Source: Haliea sp040221975 | GTDB lineage: Bacteria > Pseudomonadota > Gammaproteobacteria > Pseudomonadales > Halieaceae | Direction of reading: 5' to 3' | Length of the DNA stretch: 64,000 bases | Assembly (NCBI GenBank): GCA_040221975.1 | Contig: JAVJWR010000007.1 | Coordinates: forward strand, 1 to 64,000 | In this document: in pieces, positions 50,654 through 58,974 of the stretch | Layout: each line of letters begins with the position of its first letter | Position numbering within the stretch: the first letter of the stretch is position 1 | The notes under the pieces: model-generated | Database searches by the model: none | Told to the model about the DNA's origin: nothing | What the model saw: only the letters and a program-made list of their open reading frames with translations | Position numbers and translations under genes: made by a program

Positions 50654-51991
50654 GTGAACAGATCATCGGACATCGTGGTCGCCGGAGGCGGCCCTGCAGG
50701 CTGCTGCGCAGCGCTGGGTTTGCAGCAACTGGGTTATCGGGTGCTACTGCTGGCGACACCGCGCCCCTGGCCGAGCTGCGAGGGCTTTTCCGCCCGGGCG
50801 CTACAGGGCCTGCGCCAGGCGGGCCTGCCCTCGGCGGTGGCCTGCGCCAGTGCTGCCAGCCCTCGATGCGCGACCTGGAACGGCACCAGCAACGATGCCA
50901 ATAGCGAACACCTGGTACTGCGGGAGGCGCTGGACCAGGCACTGCTGAGCGATGTCAGCAGCGCCGGCGTCGAGATCGTGGCGGGACAGCTCGGATCAAT
51001 CCACGCACCGGAGGGCGGTGGCTGTGAGCTGCGAGTCAGACTGGCCCGCGGTGGCAACACAGCGCTGGCATGCAAGTTCCTCATCGATGCCCGCGGGCGC
51101 GCGGCGACGGGAGGGGGCAACCGGCTGCGCGGCCCGGAATCGGTGTCGCTGGTACAGGTGCGGCAGGGGCGACCCGGGGCTGGAAGCAGCTATTTATGCA
51201 GCCTGCCATCAGGCTGGGCCTGGCTTGCCCGGACTGATGGCGGCAGGCTGTTTCTGCAACTGACAATCAGTGCGGAGGATGGTGCACTCCCCCCCCGCAA
51301 AGACCTGGACAGTTGGTTCAACGACCTGCTGCAGCCCAACCAGGACCTCCTGGACCGGATCGCCGGCACCTCGCCGACGGGGCCGGTATTCGCGCGGGGC
51401 AGCACCTCAATACTGCGGGACGAGTTGGTCACTGGCGCGGTGCTGCGTGTCGGTGATGCTGCAATGGCCGTGGACCCGCTTTCCGGCAACGGCGTATTCC
51501 AGGCCCTGTCCTCTGCGCTGGCTGCGCCGGCCGTAGTCAATACCCTGCTGCAATACCCCGACGACCGTCCTGTGGCGGAAGCGTTTTACCGGCAGCGGGT
51601 GGAACACCTGTTCCTGCGCTTTGCCCGGACAGGACGCGATTTCTATCGGCTGGAACAACGTTGGCCACAGGAACCCTTCTGGCGCCAGCGGCGCGACTGG
51701 CCCGACGATGAACCCTCCCACAGCGATATCCCGCCCCGCTTTCTCGGCCTGCAGGCAGGTACCGTGCTCGACGGCGACAGAATTCGCGCAGCCGCGGTGG
51801 CCGTCACCAGCGACCAGCCCCTGGGCGTCTGGCATGTGGCGGGCATCAGACTCGCGCCATTGCTGGAAAACCTGCCAGACACTACCGAAGCGCGGCGTCA
51901 AGCGCTGCTCGACAGGATAAAGCAGACCGTTTCCGAGCCGCAGAAAGCGCAGTTGGTGCGGGCCTGGCTGCAGCGGTATGGACTCCTGTAG
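50654..51991 (+). CDS. qhpG: QhpG-like FAD monooxygenase for CTQ cofactor
   Basis: 445-residue flavin-dependent monooxygenase. The N-terminal Rossmann FAD motif VVAGGGPAG is at 9-17, and the later FAD-binding VLRVGDAAMAVDPLSGNGV is typical of the p-hydroxybenzoate hydroxylase-like fold. In Paracoccus denitrificans, QhpG hydroxylates the cofactor tryptophan of the gamma subunit on the way to cysteine tryptophylquinone. Assignment rests on the fold and on the adjacent complete qhp set. GTG 50654 is the plausible start; no clear ribosome site. Unlike in Paracoccus it is not in the operon but convergent to it, 24 bases from qhpE. Confidence 0.87.
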   Translation: MNRSSDIVVAGGGPAGCCAALGLQQLGYRVLLLATPRPWPSCEGFSARALQGLRQAGLPSAVACASAASPRCATWNGTSNDANSEHLVLREALDQALLSDVSSAGVEIVAGQLGSIHAPEGGGCELRVRLARGGNTALACKFLIDARGRAATGGGNRLRGPESVSLVQVRQGRPGAGSSYLCSLPSGWAWLARTDGGRLFLQLTISAEDGALPPRKDLDSWFNDLLQPNQDLLDRIAGTSPTGPVFARGSTSILRDELVTGAVLRVGDAAMAVDPLSGNGVFQALSSALAAPAVVNTLLQYPDDRPVAEAFYRQRVEHLFLRFARTGRDFYRLEQRWPQEPFWRQRRDWPDDEPSHSDIPPRFLGLQAGTVLDGDRIRAAAVAVTSDQPLGVWHVAGIRLAPLLENLPDTTEARRQALLDRIKQTVSEPQKAQLVRAWLQRYGLL

Positions 51992-52015
51992 CGTTCCACC
52001 CTGCGTGCCGCACCA

Positions 52016-52714
52016 TCAATGCTGGCGATGTTCCGGCCCGTGAAACCGGGCACTGGCAGCCAGTTGACCGTGAATCTCCTGCAGGCTCGCATCGGGCTCC
52101 TCGAGCAGATACTGCGCCACCGCGACAGTGACGTGGGCACAGCCGATGCTGGCGCCAGCAAGCCCTGACCCCGCGGCGCGTACGCAGGCCCCGAAATCCG
52201 CCTGCGAACTGCCCAGGTGGGAAAGCTCTCCCGGGCCACAGCGCGCGTCTCCCGTTGCCCGGATAACCCCGGGATAGCTGGCGGGAAACACCGGGGCGCC
52301 ACGAGCCGGGCTGGCGGCAACGAGGACGATGCCCTGTGCCAGGGCCCGGGCACAGGCCCCGGCAAGCTCGGGACAATCCCGCAACAAGCCGAAACTGAGG
52401 TTGACCAGGCGTACGTCTTCAGCCATCAGCCAATCCAGTGCCGCCACCACCTGGCGACTGCTGCAGGTCAGCCGGTCGTCAAACACCTGCGCGTTGAGCA
52501 ACGCCATGTCGGGTACCTGCTGCAGAAGTACTCCTGCAACGGCACTGCCATGGCCCAGCCGGTCGACGTGCGGCTCCGCGGCAGTCACTGCGCCGGGGCC
52601 AGCACCCGTGATCCTGAAGGCCCGACCCGCCATGACAGCAGGCAACAACGCAAGGTCCAGGCCACTGTCCACGATGCCAACACGCAGGGGTTTCACCTGC
52701 TGCCCCGGTGCCAT
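52016..52714 (-). CDS. qhpE: QhpE subtilisin-like leader protease
   Basis: 232-residue subtilisin-family serine protease without signal peptide, so cytoplasmic. Catalytic triad visible: Asp16 (VGIVDSGLD), His55 (RLGHGSAVAG) and Ser189 (GASIGCAHV). In the qhp system it removes the N-terminal leader of the gamma subunit after crosslinking. The oxyanion-hole Asn region (normally AAGN) reads AASPARG here. Its start overlaps the qhpF stop by 22 bases, so it is co-translated. Small size compared with secreted subtilisins fits QhpE. Confidence 0.88.
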   Translation of the reverse strand: MAPGQQVKPLRVGIVDSGLDLALLPAVMAGRAFRITGAGPGAVTAAEPHVDRLGHGSAVAGVLLQQVPDMALLNAQVFDDRLTCSSRQVVAALDWLMAEDVRLVNLSFGLLRDCPELAGACARALAQGIVLVAASPARGAPVFPASYPGVIRATGDARCGPGELSHLGSSQADFGACVRAAGSGLAGASIGCAHVTVAVAQYLLEEPDASLQEIHGQLAASARFHGPEHRQH

Positions 52715-54411
52715 CGCAGTTCCAGTTTGCGATCAACGATCGACAGACGACCATCACAGTGTGCCAACGCGGAATCCCGATGACTTATCAATAATCGGGT
52801 CTGCCCCGAGAAAACCTCGTCCACCATCGCCAACACGTCCTGCTCAACTTCCCGGTCAACCGCCGAGGTTGCCTCGTCGAGGATAACCAGCAACGGCCGC
52901 TGCAACAGCGCACGGGCGATGGCAATACGCTGCCGCTCACCACCCGACAAACGCGTGCCGCGATCACCCACCGGGGTATCCAGGCCGAGGGGCAGGCGCT
53001 GTACCAGCTCCCCGAGCCGGGCCCGCTGGGCCGCTTCCTCCACCTCCACACCGGTGGCGTCGGGCCTTGCGTAACGGATATTGTCGCGAATGGAGCCCCT
53101 AAACAGCACGATGTCCTGGGCCACCAGGGCGATGCGGCTGCGCCACAGACCCAGGTCAAATTGCCGCAGGTTGATGCCGTCCACCAGGATGGTTCCCGCC
53201 TGGGGATCGTAGTGGCGCAGCAACAGGTCGACGATAGTGGTCTTGCCCGACCCAGAGGGGCTCTGCAGGCCAATGCTGCTTCCGGCGGGGATTTCCAGGG
53301 AAGCACCCTGCAGCACATCCTCATCGTGCAGGGGATAGTGGAAACTCACCGCATCGAGCACAATTCCCTGCCGCAGCTGTTGCGGCGGCTCCACATCTCC
53401 TCCGGCATCGACATCGGGAGGCGCGTCAAGCAGGTAGCGCACACGGTCGAGGCTGACCTGTACCCGGGCCAGCGCCATGTAGAGGCCCAGCAGGCCCTGC
53501 ACCGGCCCCGCCGCCATGCCCAGATAGCTGGCAAAGGCGACCAGCGAACCCAGTTCCAGCTGCCCCTGGATCACCCAGTAGCCCCCTATCAGGAATACAG
53601 CGGCACGGCCCACCGACGTCAAGGTGTTGGGGACGGCCGCCGTCGCGAACTCGACCAGCTGCAGGCGCAACAGCCGGTCCAGGTAGCGAGCGTTGAGCCC
53701 GCCCAGGCGGCGGGACTCCCGGCGCTCACTTGCCATGCCCTGAATGAATTTCATCGCCGGCAGGGTTTCCACGAGGAATGCCGAGATATCGCTGGAGCGC
53801 TCGCGCAGCAGGCGCGTCTGGTCCTGAACTCGCGGGCGCATGAATCTGAGATAGAACCACTGCAATGGCGCGATAACAGCCAGCACCATGGTCAACTGCC
53901 AGCTCAACAGCAGCATGAACCCGATCGTGCCCACCAGCCCGAGCAGCGCGCTGACCGCTGCAAACAGGCTGTCGACCGAAAAACGCTGCAGTTCCGCCAC
54001 ATCCCCATCGAGACGCGCCAGGATGTCTCCGCTACGGTTGCGGCTGAAGAAGGCCGGTGACAGGGTCTGCAGGTGACGGTAAACCGACTCCCGCAGGGCA
54101 AACAGTACCCGCCCGGACAGGCGAGTGTAGTAGTACCGGTTGACGCCGGACAGCAGTGTTGCCAACAGGCCGGCGCCCAGGATAAGGCCGACAATGACCA
54201 ATAGCGCATCGACCCGTCCTGCAAGCAGGGCGTCGTCTATCAGCAATTTTGTCAGGTAGGGCTGGACCAGGACCAGCAGGGACGAGGTGATCGACAGCAA
54301 CAGCAGCCCCGCCAGAGCGATCCGGTGGGGCAGGAGAAACCCCGCCAGCCAGCGCAGGCCCGCGGCACGGCTGGCGGATTGCGGCGGCCGGGGGCTGTCG
54401 GAGAACAGCAA
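52693..54411 (-). CDS. qhpF: QhpF ABC transporter exporting the gamma subunit
   Basis: 572-residue half-transporter: six-helix membrane domain (about 28-310) and ABC ATPase domain with Walker A SPSGSGKTTIVDLLL, signature LSGGERQRIAIARALL and Walker B LLVILDEATSAVD. In the qhp system it moves the modified gamma subunit to the periplasm. The start appears to be TTG at 54411, three bases after the qhpB stop; no ATG occurs before the membrane domain, so a rare start codon with translational coupling is likely. Architecture is that of peptide/lipid exporters such as MsbA. Confidence 0.9.
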   Translation of the reverse strand: MLFSDSPRPPQSASRAAGLRWLAGFLLPHRIALAGLLLLSITSSLLVLVQPYLTKLLIDDALLAGRVDALLVIVGLILGAGLLATLLSGVNRYYYTRLSGRVLFALRESVYRHLQTLSPAFFSRNRSGDILARLDGDVAELQRFSVDSLFAAVSALLGLVGTIGFMLLLSWQLTMVLAVIAPLQWFYLRFMRPRVQDQTRLLRERSSDISAFLVETLPAMKFIQGMASERRESRRLGGLNARYLDRLLRLQLVEFATAAVPNTLTSVGRAAVFLIGGYWVIQGQLELGSLVAFASYLGMAAGPVQGLLGLYMALARVQVSLDRVRYLLDAPPDVDAGGDVEPPQQLRQGIVLDAVSFHYPLHDEDVLQGASLEIPAGSSIGLQSPSGSGKTTIVDLLLRHYDPQAGTILVDGINLRQFDLGLWRSRIALVAQDIVLFRGSIRDNIRYARPDATGVEVEEAAQRARLGELVQRLPLGLDTPVGDRGTRLSGGERQRIAIARALLQRPLLVILDEATSAVDREVEQDVLAMVDEVFSGQTRLLISHRDSALAHCDGRLSIVDRKLELRWHRGSR

Positions 54412-54414
54412 ACG

Positions 54415-55587
54415 CTATAGCACCCGCCTGAACACCTGGGCAGTGGCCAGCGACATGTCCCCGCCGGGGAGCTGGATATTACCCAGCTTTTCCAGGGTAT
54501 CGGGGTCATAGATGGCGATATCGTTGAATGTGCCGGCCAGATACAGCTCGCTGCCGTCGCTGGCAAAGTTGATGCAATAATAGCTGTGCTCAAGATCAAC
54601 CGAGCCGAGCTCCTGGGCGGTCGCCACATCAAACTTCTTCAACTGCGTCAACACACCGAAGAACTCCTGCGGACGGCCTGGCCTCGCCATCCCGGAGAAC
54701 AACACCACTTCCAGCGGACCAAACACCCGGTCCTCGGCAACGCCGGTACCCAGATCGATACGCTCGTAACCCCAAACCCAGTCCGCGGTTTCCATATCCT
54801 GCGACTCATCCTGGAACCGCGCCGCAGAATACATTCTCACCATCTCATTGTTGACCGAACCGAGGGGCCAGATTGACAACACATCGCGCTGGCTCTCCAG
54901 TGCTATATCCGCGCTTTGGCTGGGCAGGGCCACATGAACATCCCCGCTGGCGGGGTTCATGGCGAAGATATCGCGACCACCGAGGTAAACGGTCCCATCC
55001 TCACCGGTGGCCATGATGGTAACCTGGCGCGGGGCCGGATGAGTCCTGACCGGCAGGCTGTCAAGACCACCGGTAGTGTCGTACACCGCCAGGCGGGCAC
55101 CCTGGACCTCGTAGCGATCCGTCAGCAGCCGCGTGGGACTCTGGTGGGTATAGAGTTCCCGCCCGTCCTTGCTGACCGCTATACCGGCGAAGCTCTTGAC
55201 CCGCTCCTGGCCGTGGGACTGGCGTGCGGAAAACACGATTTCGCAGCTATCGATGGCGACGCCATAGACATTTTCAAAGCGGTTGGTAAGGGCATAGGCC
55301 GTTTTGCCGTCGGGGGCCACGACCACCGTCCCAGGCCCGAAGTCCCCCGGCAGTTCGCAGGTCCTGAGCACGCGCCGCTCACCGAGATCAATCACATGCA
55401 GATTGTTGGGCCTGTTCATCACCACCATCAAGTCACCAGCGGTGCTCTCCTGCCGCGAGGCATCGGACTGGGTCCCTGTATCACAGCCTGCCGCCAGCAG
55501 TGCCATGCTCATCACCAGCAGGGCGCGGGTGGTGCGGCCGAACCCAGCACCGTTTCTGAATCCTCTCAACATGTCTGCCTGCCTCAT
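54415..55587 (-). CDS. qhpB: Quinohemoprotein amine dehydrogenase beta subunit
   Basis: 390-residue periplasmic beta-propeller subunit of the dehydrogenase, with YVTN-like repeats (VVVAPDGKTAYALTNRF; FASDGSELYLAGTFNDIAI). A lipobox LLAAGC with Cys35 follows a basic, hydrophobic N-terminus, and Asp occupies position +2. This suggests a lipoprotein kept at the inner membrane, unlike a freely soluble subunit. ATG 55587 overlaps the qhpC stop as ATGA; ATG 55572 is an alternative. It surrounds the active site formed with the alpha and gamma subunits. Confidence 0.93.
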   Translation of the reverse strand: MRQADMLRGFRNGAGFGRTTRALLVMSMALLAAGCDTGTQSDASRQESTAGDLMVVMNRPNNLHVIDLGERRVLRTCELPGDFGPGTVVVAPDGKTAYALTNRFENVYGVAIDSCEIVFSARQSHGQERVKSFAGIAVSKDGRELYTHQSPTRLLTDRYEVQGARLAVYDTTGGLDSLPVRTHPAPRQVTIMATGEDGTVYLGGRDIFAMNPASGDVHVALPSQSADIALESQRDVLSIWPLGSVNNEMVRMYSAARFQDESQDMETADWVWGYERIDLGTGVAEDRVFGPLEVVLFSGMARPGRPQEFFGVLTQLKKFDVATAQELGSVDLEHSYYCINFASDGSELYLAGTFNDIAIYDPDTLEKLGNIQLPGGDMSLATAQVFRRVL

Positions 55588-55910
55588 GAATCGCTGTCGG
55601 GAAAAACGGCGTCAAGCTTGCGCCAGTCCTTGCCTGCGGAAGGTGCCTGACCATCCCAGTCGGGATAGCTCACCATGACATCCGGGACCTGCGCGGGCCA
55701 CCAGCACGGGTCCGCACAGCCGTAAAGATCTGCCTCCATGGGCTGACAGAGACCCGCGACACCGCCAAACATGTCGACCTCCCAGCCTGGATCCGTGGTC
55801 GAGGTGCAGCCCACCACGCTCTGCATGGCAACGACCTCATCCATCCCCTCGGGGCCAGCTGCCTCGTCCAGCAACCGTGCCTTGTGATTCAAAGGCTTAA
55901 GGTGTTTCAT
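55584..55910 (-). CDS. qhpC: Quinohemoprotein amine dehydrogenase gamma subunit precursor
   Basis: 108-residue substrate of the maturation pathway. All residues known from the mature Pseudomonas putida subunit are present at constant offset 28: thioether pairs Cys35-Glu44, Cys55-Asp61 and Cys69-Asp77, and the cysteine tryptophylquinone pair Cys65-Trp71 in GCADPCWWPAQVPD. The offset predicts a 28-residue leader ending before MQSVVGC, to be removed by QhpE. Its ATG overlaps the qhpD stop by one base (TGATG). Codon order and overlap imply tight co-synthesis with QhpD. Confidence 0.96.
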   Translation of the reverse strand: MKHLKPLNHKARLLDEAAGPEGMDEVVAMQSVVGCTSTTDPGWEVDMFGGVAGLCQPMEADLYGCADPCWWPAQVPDVMVSYPDWDGQAPSAGKDWRKLDAVFPDSDS

Positions 55911-57334
55911 CAGCTTGCCCTCCGGGGGGTGATGTAATCGGTAAAGAAACGGGGGTTGGCGGCGGCGATACGGGCGTAAGCGCGCACCCCGAAGTCTACC
56001 CAGTCACGCATCAGCTCACAGTAATGATAAACAGGGTGCGCCGGATCGTTGTAGCGCTGGTAACTCTCGTGATAGCAGCCACCAGAGCACAGATTGCGGA
56101 TATGGCAGGTACTGCAGCCGGTGTCACTGCGATCGAGGCGCTGGGAAAGGAATTCTCCAAGGGCCGCCACATCGAGGCCACGACCGTCGCTGACGGAACC
56201 AAAGGTCGGCAGCTCGGAACCGGTGAAGCGGTGGCAGAGATTGACGCCACCATCCTTGTCGACCGCCACCATGGAATACCCTGCGCCACACGGAAGTGCC
56301 TTCTTGGTACCTTCGTGGATATCCGTGAGCAGCTGATGCAGGTTGGAAAATCCGATATTGCGGTGCTGCAGCGCCTCCTCGACATAGCGCTCGCCCAGGC
56401 GCTTCATGCCGGCAAACACCGCCACCAGCTCTTCTTCGCCGAGATTGAAACTGTCCATGTCACCGGCTGTTACAGGTGCAAAGCCCACTTCCGCAAAGCC
56501 CAGTTCATTGAACAGGTGATCCCAGATAAGCTCGATATCCGTGGTGCCACGGGTGAGCGTGACGCGCGCACCTACCGGCCGGGAACGATAGCTGGACAAC
56601 AGGAGCTCCACCTTGCGAGCCACGGTTTCGTAGGTACCCTGACCGCCGACAGTGATCCGGTTACGATCGTGGATGGCCTTGGGCCCATCAATGCTTACGG
56701 CGATGCCGAAGCGATGGCTATCGAGATAGTCAATGGTGCTGGGGTTCAGCATGGTGGCGTTGGTGGTAAGGGAGAAGTCAACGCGTTTGCCCAGGGCTCC
56801 GAAACGCTGCTCGGCAAAATCCACTACTTCGCGAATCAGGGGCAGGTTGGACAGGGGCTCGCCGCCAAAGAAAACCACATTGTAGCGGGGCTGCTCCGGT
56901 GACTGCGCCAACAGCATTTCGAGGGAATCAACAGCCGTTTGCAGCTGCATCTTTTCCCCCGCTGTCGGTGTCGCCAGATCCTCCTTGTAGCAATAGGTGC
57001 AGCTCAGGTTGCAGCCCGTATTGACGTTGAGGACGACAGTAGTCAGGGGCAACTTGTCGGGTATCGACAGGTGTCCCGCAGTGCCGACAACAGCGCCACT
57101 GACAATCCCCAGGCTGTCGAGCTCGGCGACAGCCTCTGTCACCGAGACACCTCCGAGCCGCTTGCCAAGCTCCTCCGCTGACAGTGGCCCCCACTGCCGC
57201 AGCCCGGCAATGACCCGGTCCAGGGTCTCGTCGGCCTCGAACAGGCTGCTGCTGGGGATATGAAACAGGAGCTGGCGACCTTCCACTTCCACCTGGTGAA
57301 AATTGTTTTCGTTCAGATTCAAAGCCACGCCCAT
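55910..57334 (-). CDS. qhpD: Radical SAM/SPASM maturase QhpD
   Basis: 474-residue radical SAM enzyme that forms the three Cys-to-Asp/Glu thioether bonds in the gamma subunit. A small N-terminal winged-helix-like domain (about 25-90) precedes the radical SAM motif Cys108, Cys112, Cys115 (GCNLSCTYCYKED), followed by FFGGEPLSN and a C-terminal SPASM region (CHRFTGSELPTFG; GCSTCHIRNLCSGGCYHE). ATG 57334 with GGGGAG upstream. Lies between qhpA and qhpC as in Paracoccus. Confidence 0.95.
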   Translation of the reverse strand: MGVALNLNENNFHQVEVEGRQLLFHIPSSSLFEADETLDRVIAGLRQWGPLSAEELGKRLGGVSVTEAVAELDSLGIVSGAVVGTAGHLSIPDKLPLTTVVLNVNTGCNLSCTYCYKEDLATPTAGEKMQLQTAVDSLEMLLAQSPEQPRYNVVFFGGEPLSNLPLIREVVDFAEQRFGALGKRVDFSLTTNATMLNPSTIDYLDSHRFGIAVSIDGPKAIHDRNRITVGGQGTYETVARKVELLLSSYRSRPVGARVTLTRGTTDIELIWDHLFNELGFAEVGFAPVTAGDMDSFNLGEEELVAVFAGMKRLGERYVEEALQHRNIGFSNLHQLLTDIHEGTKKALPCGAGYSMVAVDKDGGVNLCHRFTGSELPTFGSVSDGRGLDVAALGEFLSQRLDRSDTGCSTCHIRNLCSGGCYHESYQRYNDPAHPVYHYCELMRDWVDFGVRAYARIAAANPRFFTDYITPRRAS

Positions 57335-57354
57335 GGTGGTTGCTCCCCGGTAAA

Positions 57355-58974
57355 CTAGCGTATGGGTGGATTATTCCAGCGCTGTACAGTCACTATAAGT
57401 TGGCCCTCGGCATTGAGGAGAGCATCTTCCTGCGCAACAGTCGCCAGCACCTTCAGGTTGCCCGCATTGTTGGTCTGGTACTTGCGCTCGGGATTCGGGC
57501 CGGCCGCTCCCGGCGTGAACACCCCGGAGTCCGCGTCCATGGCGCCGGCAAAACGTACATCCTCATCCGCCGCGGCCTGCGCATCGAACGGGGCAACCGA
57601 CCACTTTGCCGGCAGCGGCCCCACTTTTATATCGTCCGCGGTACCGGCTTCACCATCGGGACCGTCGCTGAAACCAATAGCATCGAACATGGCCTCCACC
57701 ACCGGCTGTGAACCACCGTTGCCGCCCACCCGTGCCACCGCGTAGGCAGGCTCTACTGCAACCCGGTCCAGGGCACGATAGATCGTCACCAGCCCTTCTG
57801 CCCCAGCCTCGCCGACACTGACGGTGCGCTCTCCCTCCGCGGCGTCCGCTGCGGCGCGAACCTGCAACAGCATGCCGTCGGCGCTGCGGTCAGTGACAGC
57901 AATGACTTCCAGACCCTCTCCCAGGCCAATCTCGGCTTCCGGGTCCAGCCCGGCACCCACCAACAGCAGCTGCTGCTCGGTGCCGGCGCGGATATAAGAT
58001 GGCTGCATGGCCAGTAACCGGGCTTCACCGTCCGCCCGGACAGCCTGCATGCGCAAGCCCCATTCCACGTTGTCGCGACGGAACATGCGGCCGTCGAGCT
58101 GGCCGCTGTCGGGCTCCGCCATCAGCACCTGTTGGTAGACCTCACCGTCCAGGGTCAGGCTGGCGCGCCACTCATGACCACTGTAGACCAGCGCCTTGCC
58201 GGCACCTGCCAGTGGCTCCCCGGCTTCGAACGCACCATCAAGCTCCACCTGGTAGTCACCGTCACTGTCGTTCGTCACTACCATGTTGCCCGCAAACAAC
58301 CCCTTGCCCGGCATGTGGCCGCTTACCCGCCAGCGTCCCGCAAACGACTCCCGCGGCAGGGACTGCCACTGCGTCCAGGCATCGCTGTCCAGGGCAAACT
58401 CGCGCGCCAGCCAGGGCACCATGTCATTGAGAGCGACACCCAGCCAATCCCGATCCCGCCCCATGAGCGAGTACTCGGCCGAGGGGAACTGGCCCAGGTG
58501 GAAGTGCACCAGATGACGCCACTCCTCTTCACTGCGGCGCTGCAGACCAACCCTTGCACCCGAGTGGCAGCGCGCACACATTTCCGTGAACATTGCAGAA
58601 TCATGCTGTTCAATGGTATTCAATTCACGCTCCAGCACATAGCGCCAGGGAGCGCTTTCAGCCGGAGTCAGCCCCTGGGTGTCGGCCAGATGCCGGACCA
58701 GCGTGCGCATCGCGGCGCCGGCTTCGCCACCTGCGGGGTCAACGATGCTGGCACCGTGTATCTCCTGCATTCGCACCAGCGTCATCTGCCAGCCCTCGGG
58801 AGTCTTGCGCTGTTCGCTGATGCGACTCCACCGGCCGCTGTCATCCTGACTGTGACAGCCGGCGCAGCTCGCCGCCATGATGGCTTCCGCCGATCCTGCG
58901 GCCTGTGCACCCAGGTGACACGCCAGCAATACTGCCGCCACCAGTGAAGAAATCAGTCGAGTCTTGTTGGTCAC
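57355..58974 (-). CDS. qhpA: Quinohemoprotein amine dehydrogenase alpha subunit (diheme)
   Basis: 539-residue periplasmic subunit. Signal peptide (about 1-26, ending AQAAG), then a diheme cytochrome c domain with CAGCH at 37-41 and CARCH at 133-137, then three beta-sandwich domains typical of the family (SYIRAGTEQQLLLVG). It passes electrons from the CTQ cofactor through its hemes to a soluble cytochrome or azurin. Its ATG overlaps the stop of the upstream acyl-CoA synthetase as ATGA, so the qhp genes continue that operon. C-terminus ends WNNPPIR. Confidence 0.95.
   Translation of the reverse strand: MTNKTRLISSLVAAVLLACHLGAQAAGSAEAIMAASCAGCHSQDDSGRWSRISEQRKTPEGWQMTLVRMQEIHGASIVDPAGGEAGAAMRTLVRHLADTQGLTPAESAPWRYVLERELNTIEQHDSAMFTEMCARCHSGARVGLQRRSEEEWRHLVHFHLGQFPSAEYSLMGRDRDWLGVALNDMVPWLAREFALDSDAWTQWQSLPRESFAGRWRVSGHMPGKGLFAGNMVVTNDSDGDYQVELDGAFEAGEPLAGAGKALVYSGHEWRASLTLDGEVYQQVLMAEPDSGQLDGRMFRRDNVEWGLRMQAVRADGEARLLAMQPSYIRAGTEQQLLLVGAGLDPEAEIGLGEGLEVIAVTDRSADGMLLQVRAAADAAEGERTVSVGEAGAEGLVTIYRALDRVAVEPAYAVARVGGNGGSQPVVEAMFDAIGFSDGPDGEAGTADDIKVGPLPAKWSVAPFDAQAAADEDVRFAGAMDADSGVFTPGAAGPNPERKYQTNNAGNLKVLATVAQEDALLNAEGQLIVTVQRWNNPPIR

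Noticed and set aside
55584..55910. Bacteriocin-like RiPP precursor exported by an ABC transporter
   Set aside because: A small Cys-rich peptide next to a radical SAM enzyme, exporter and protease looks like one, but all residues match the amine dehydrogenase gamma subunit.
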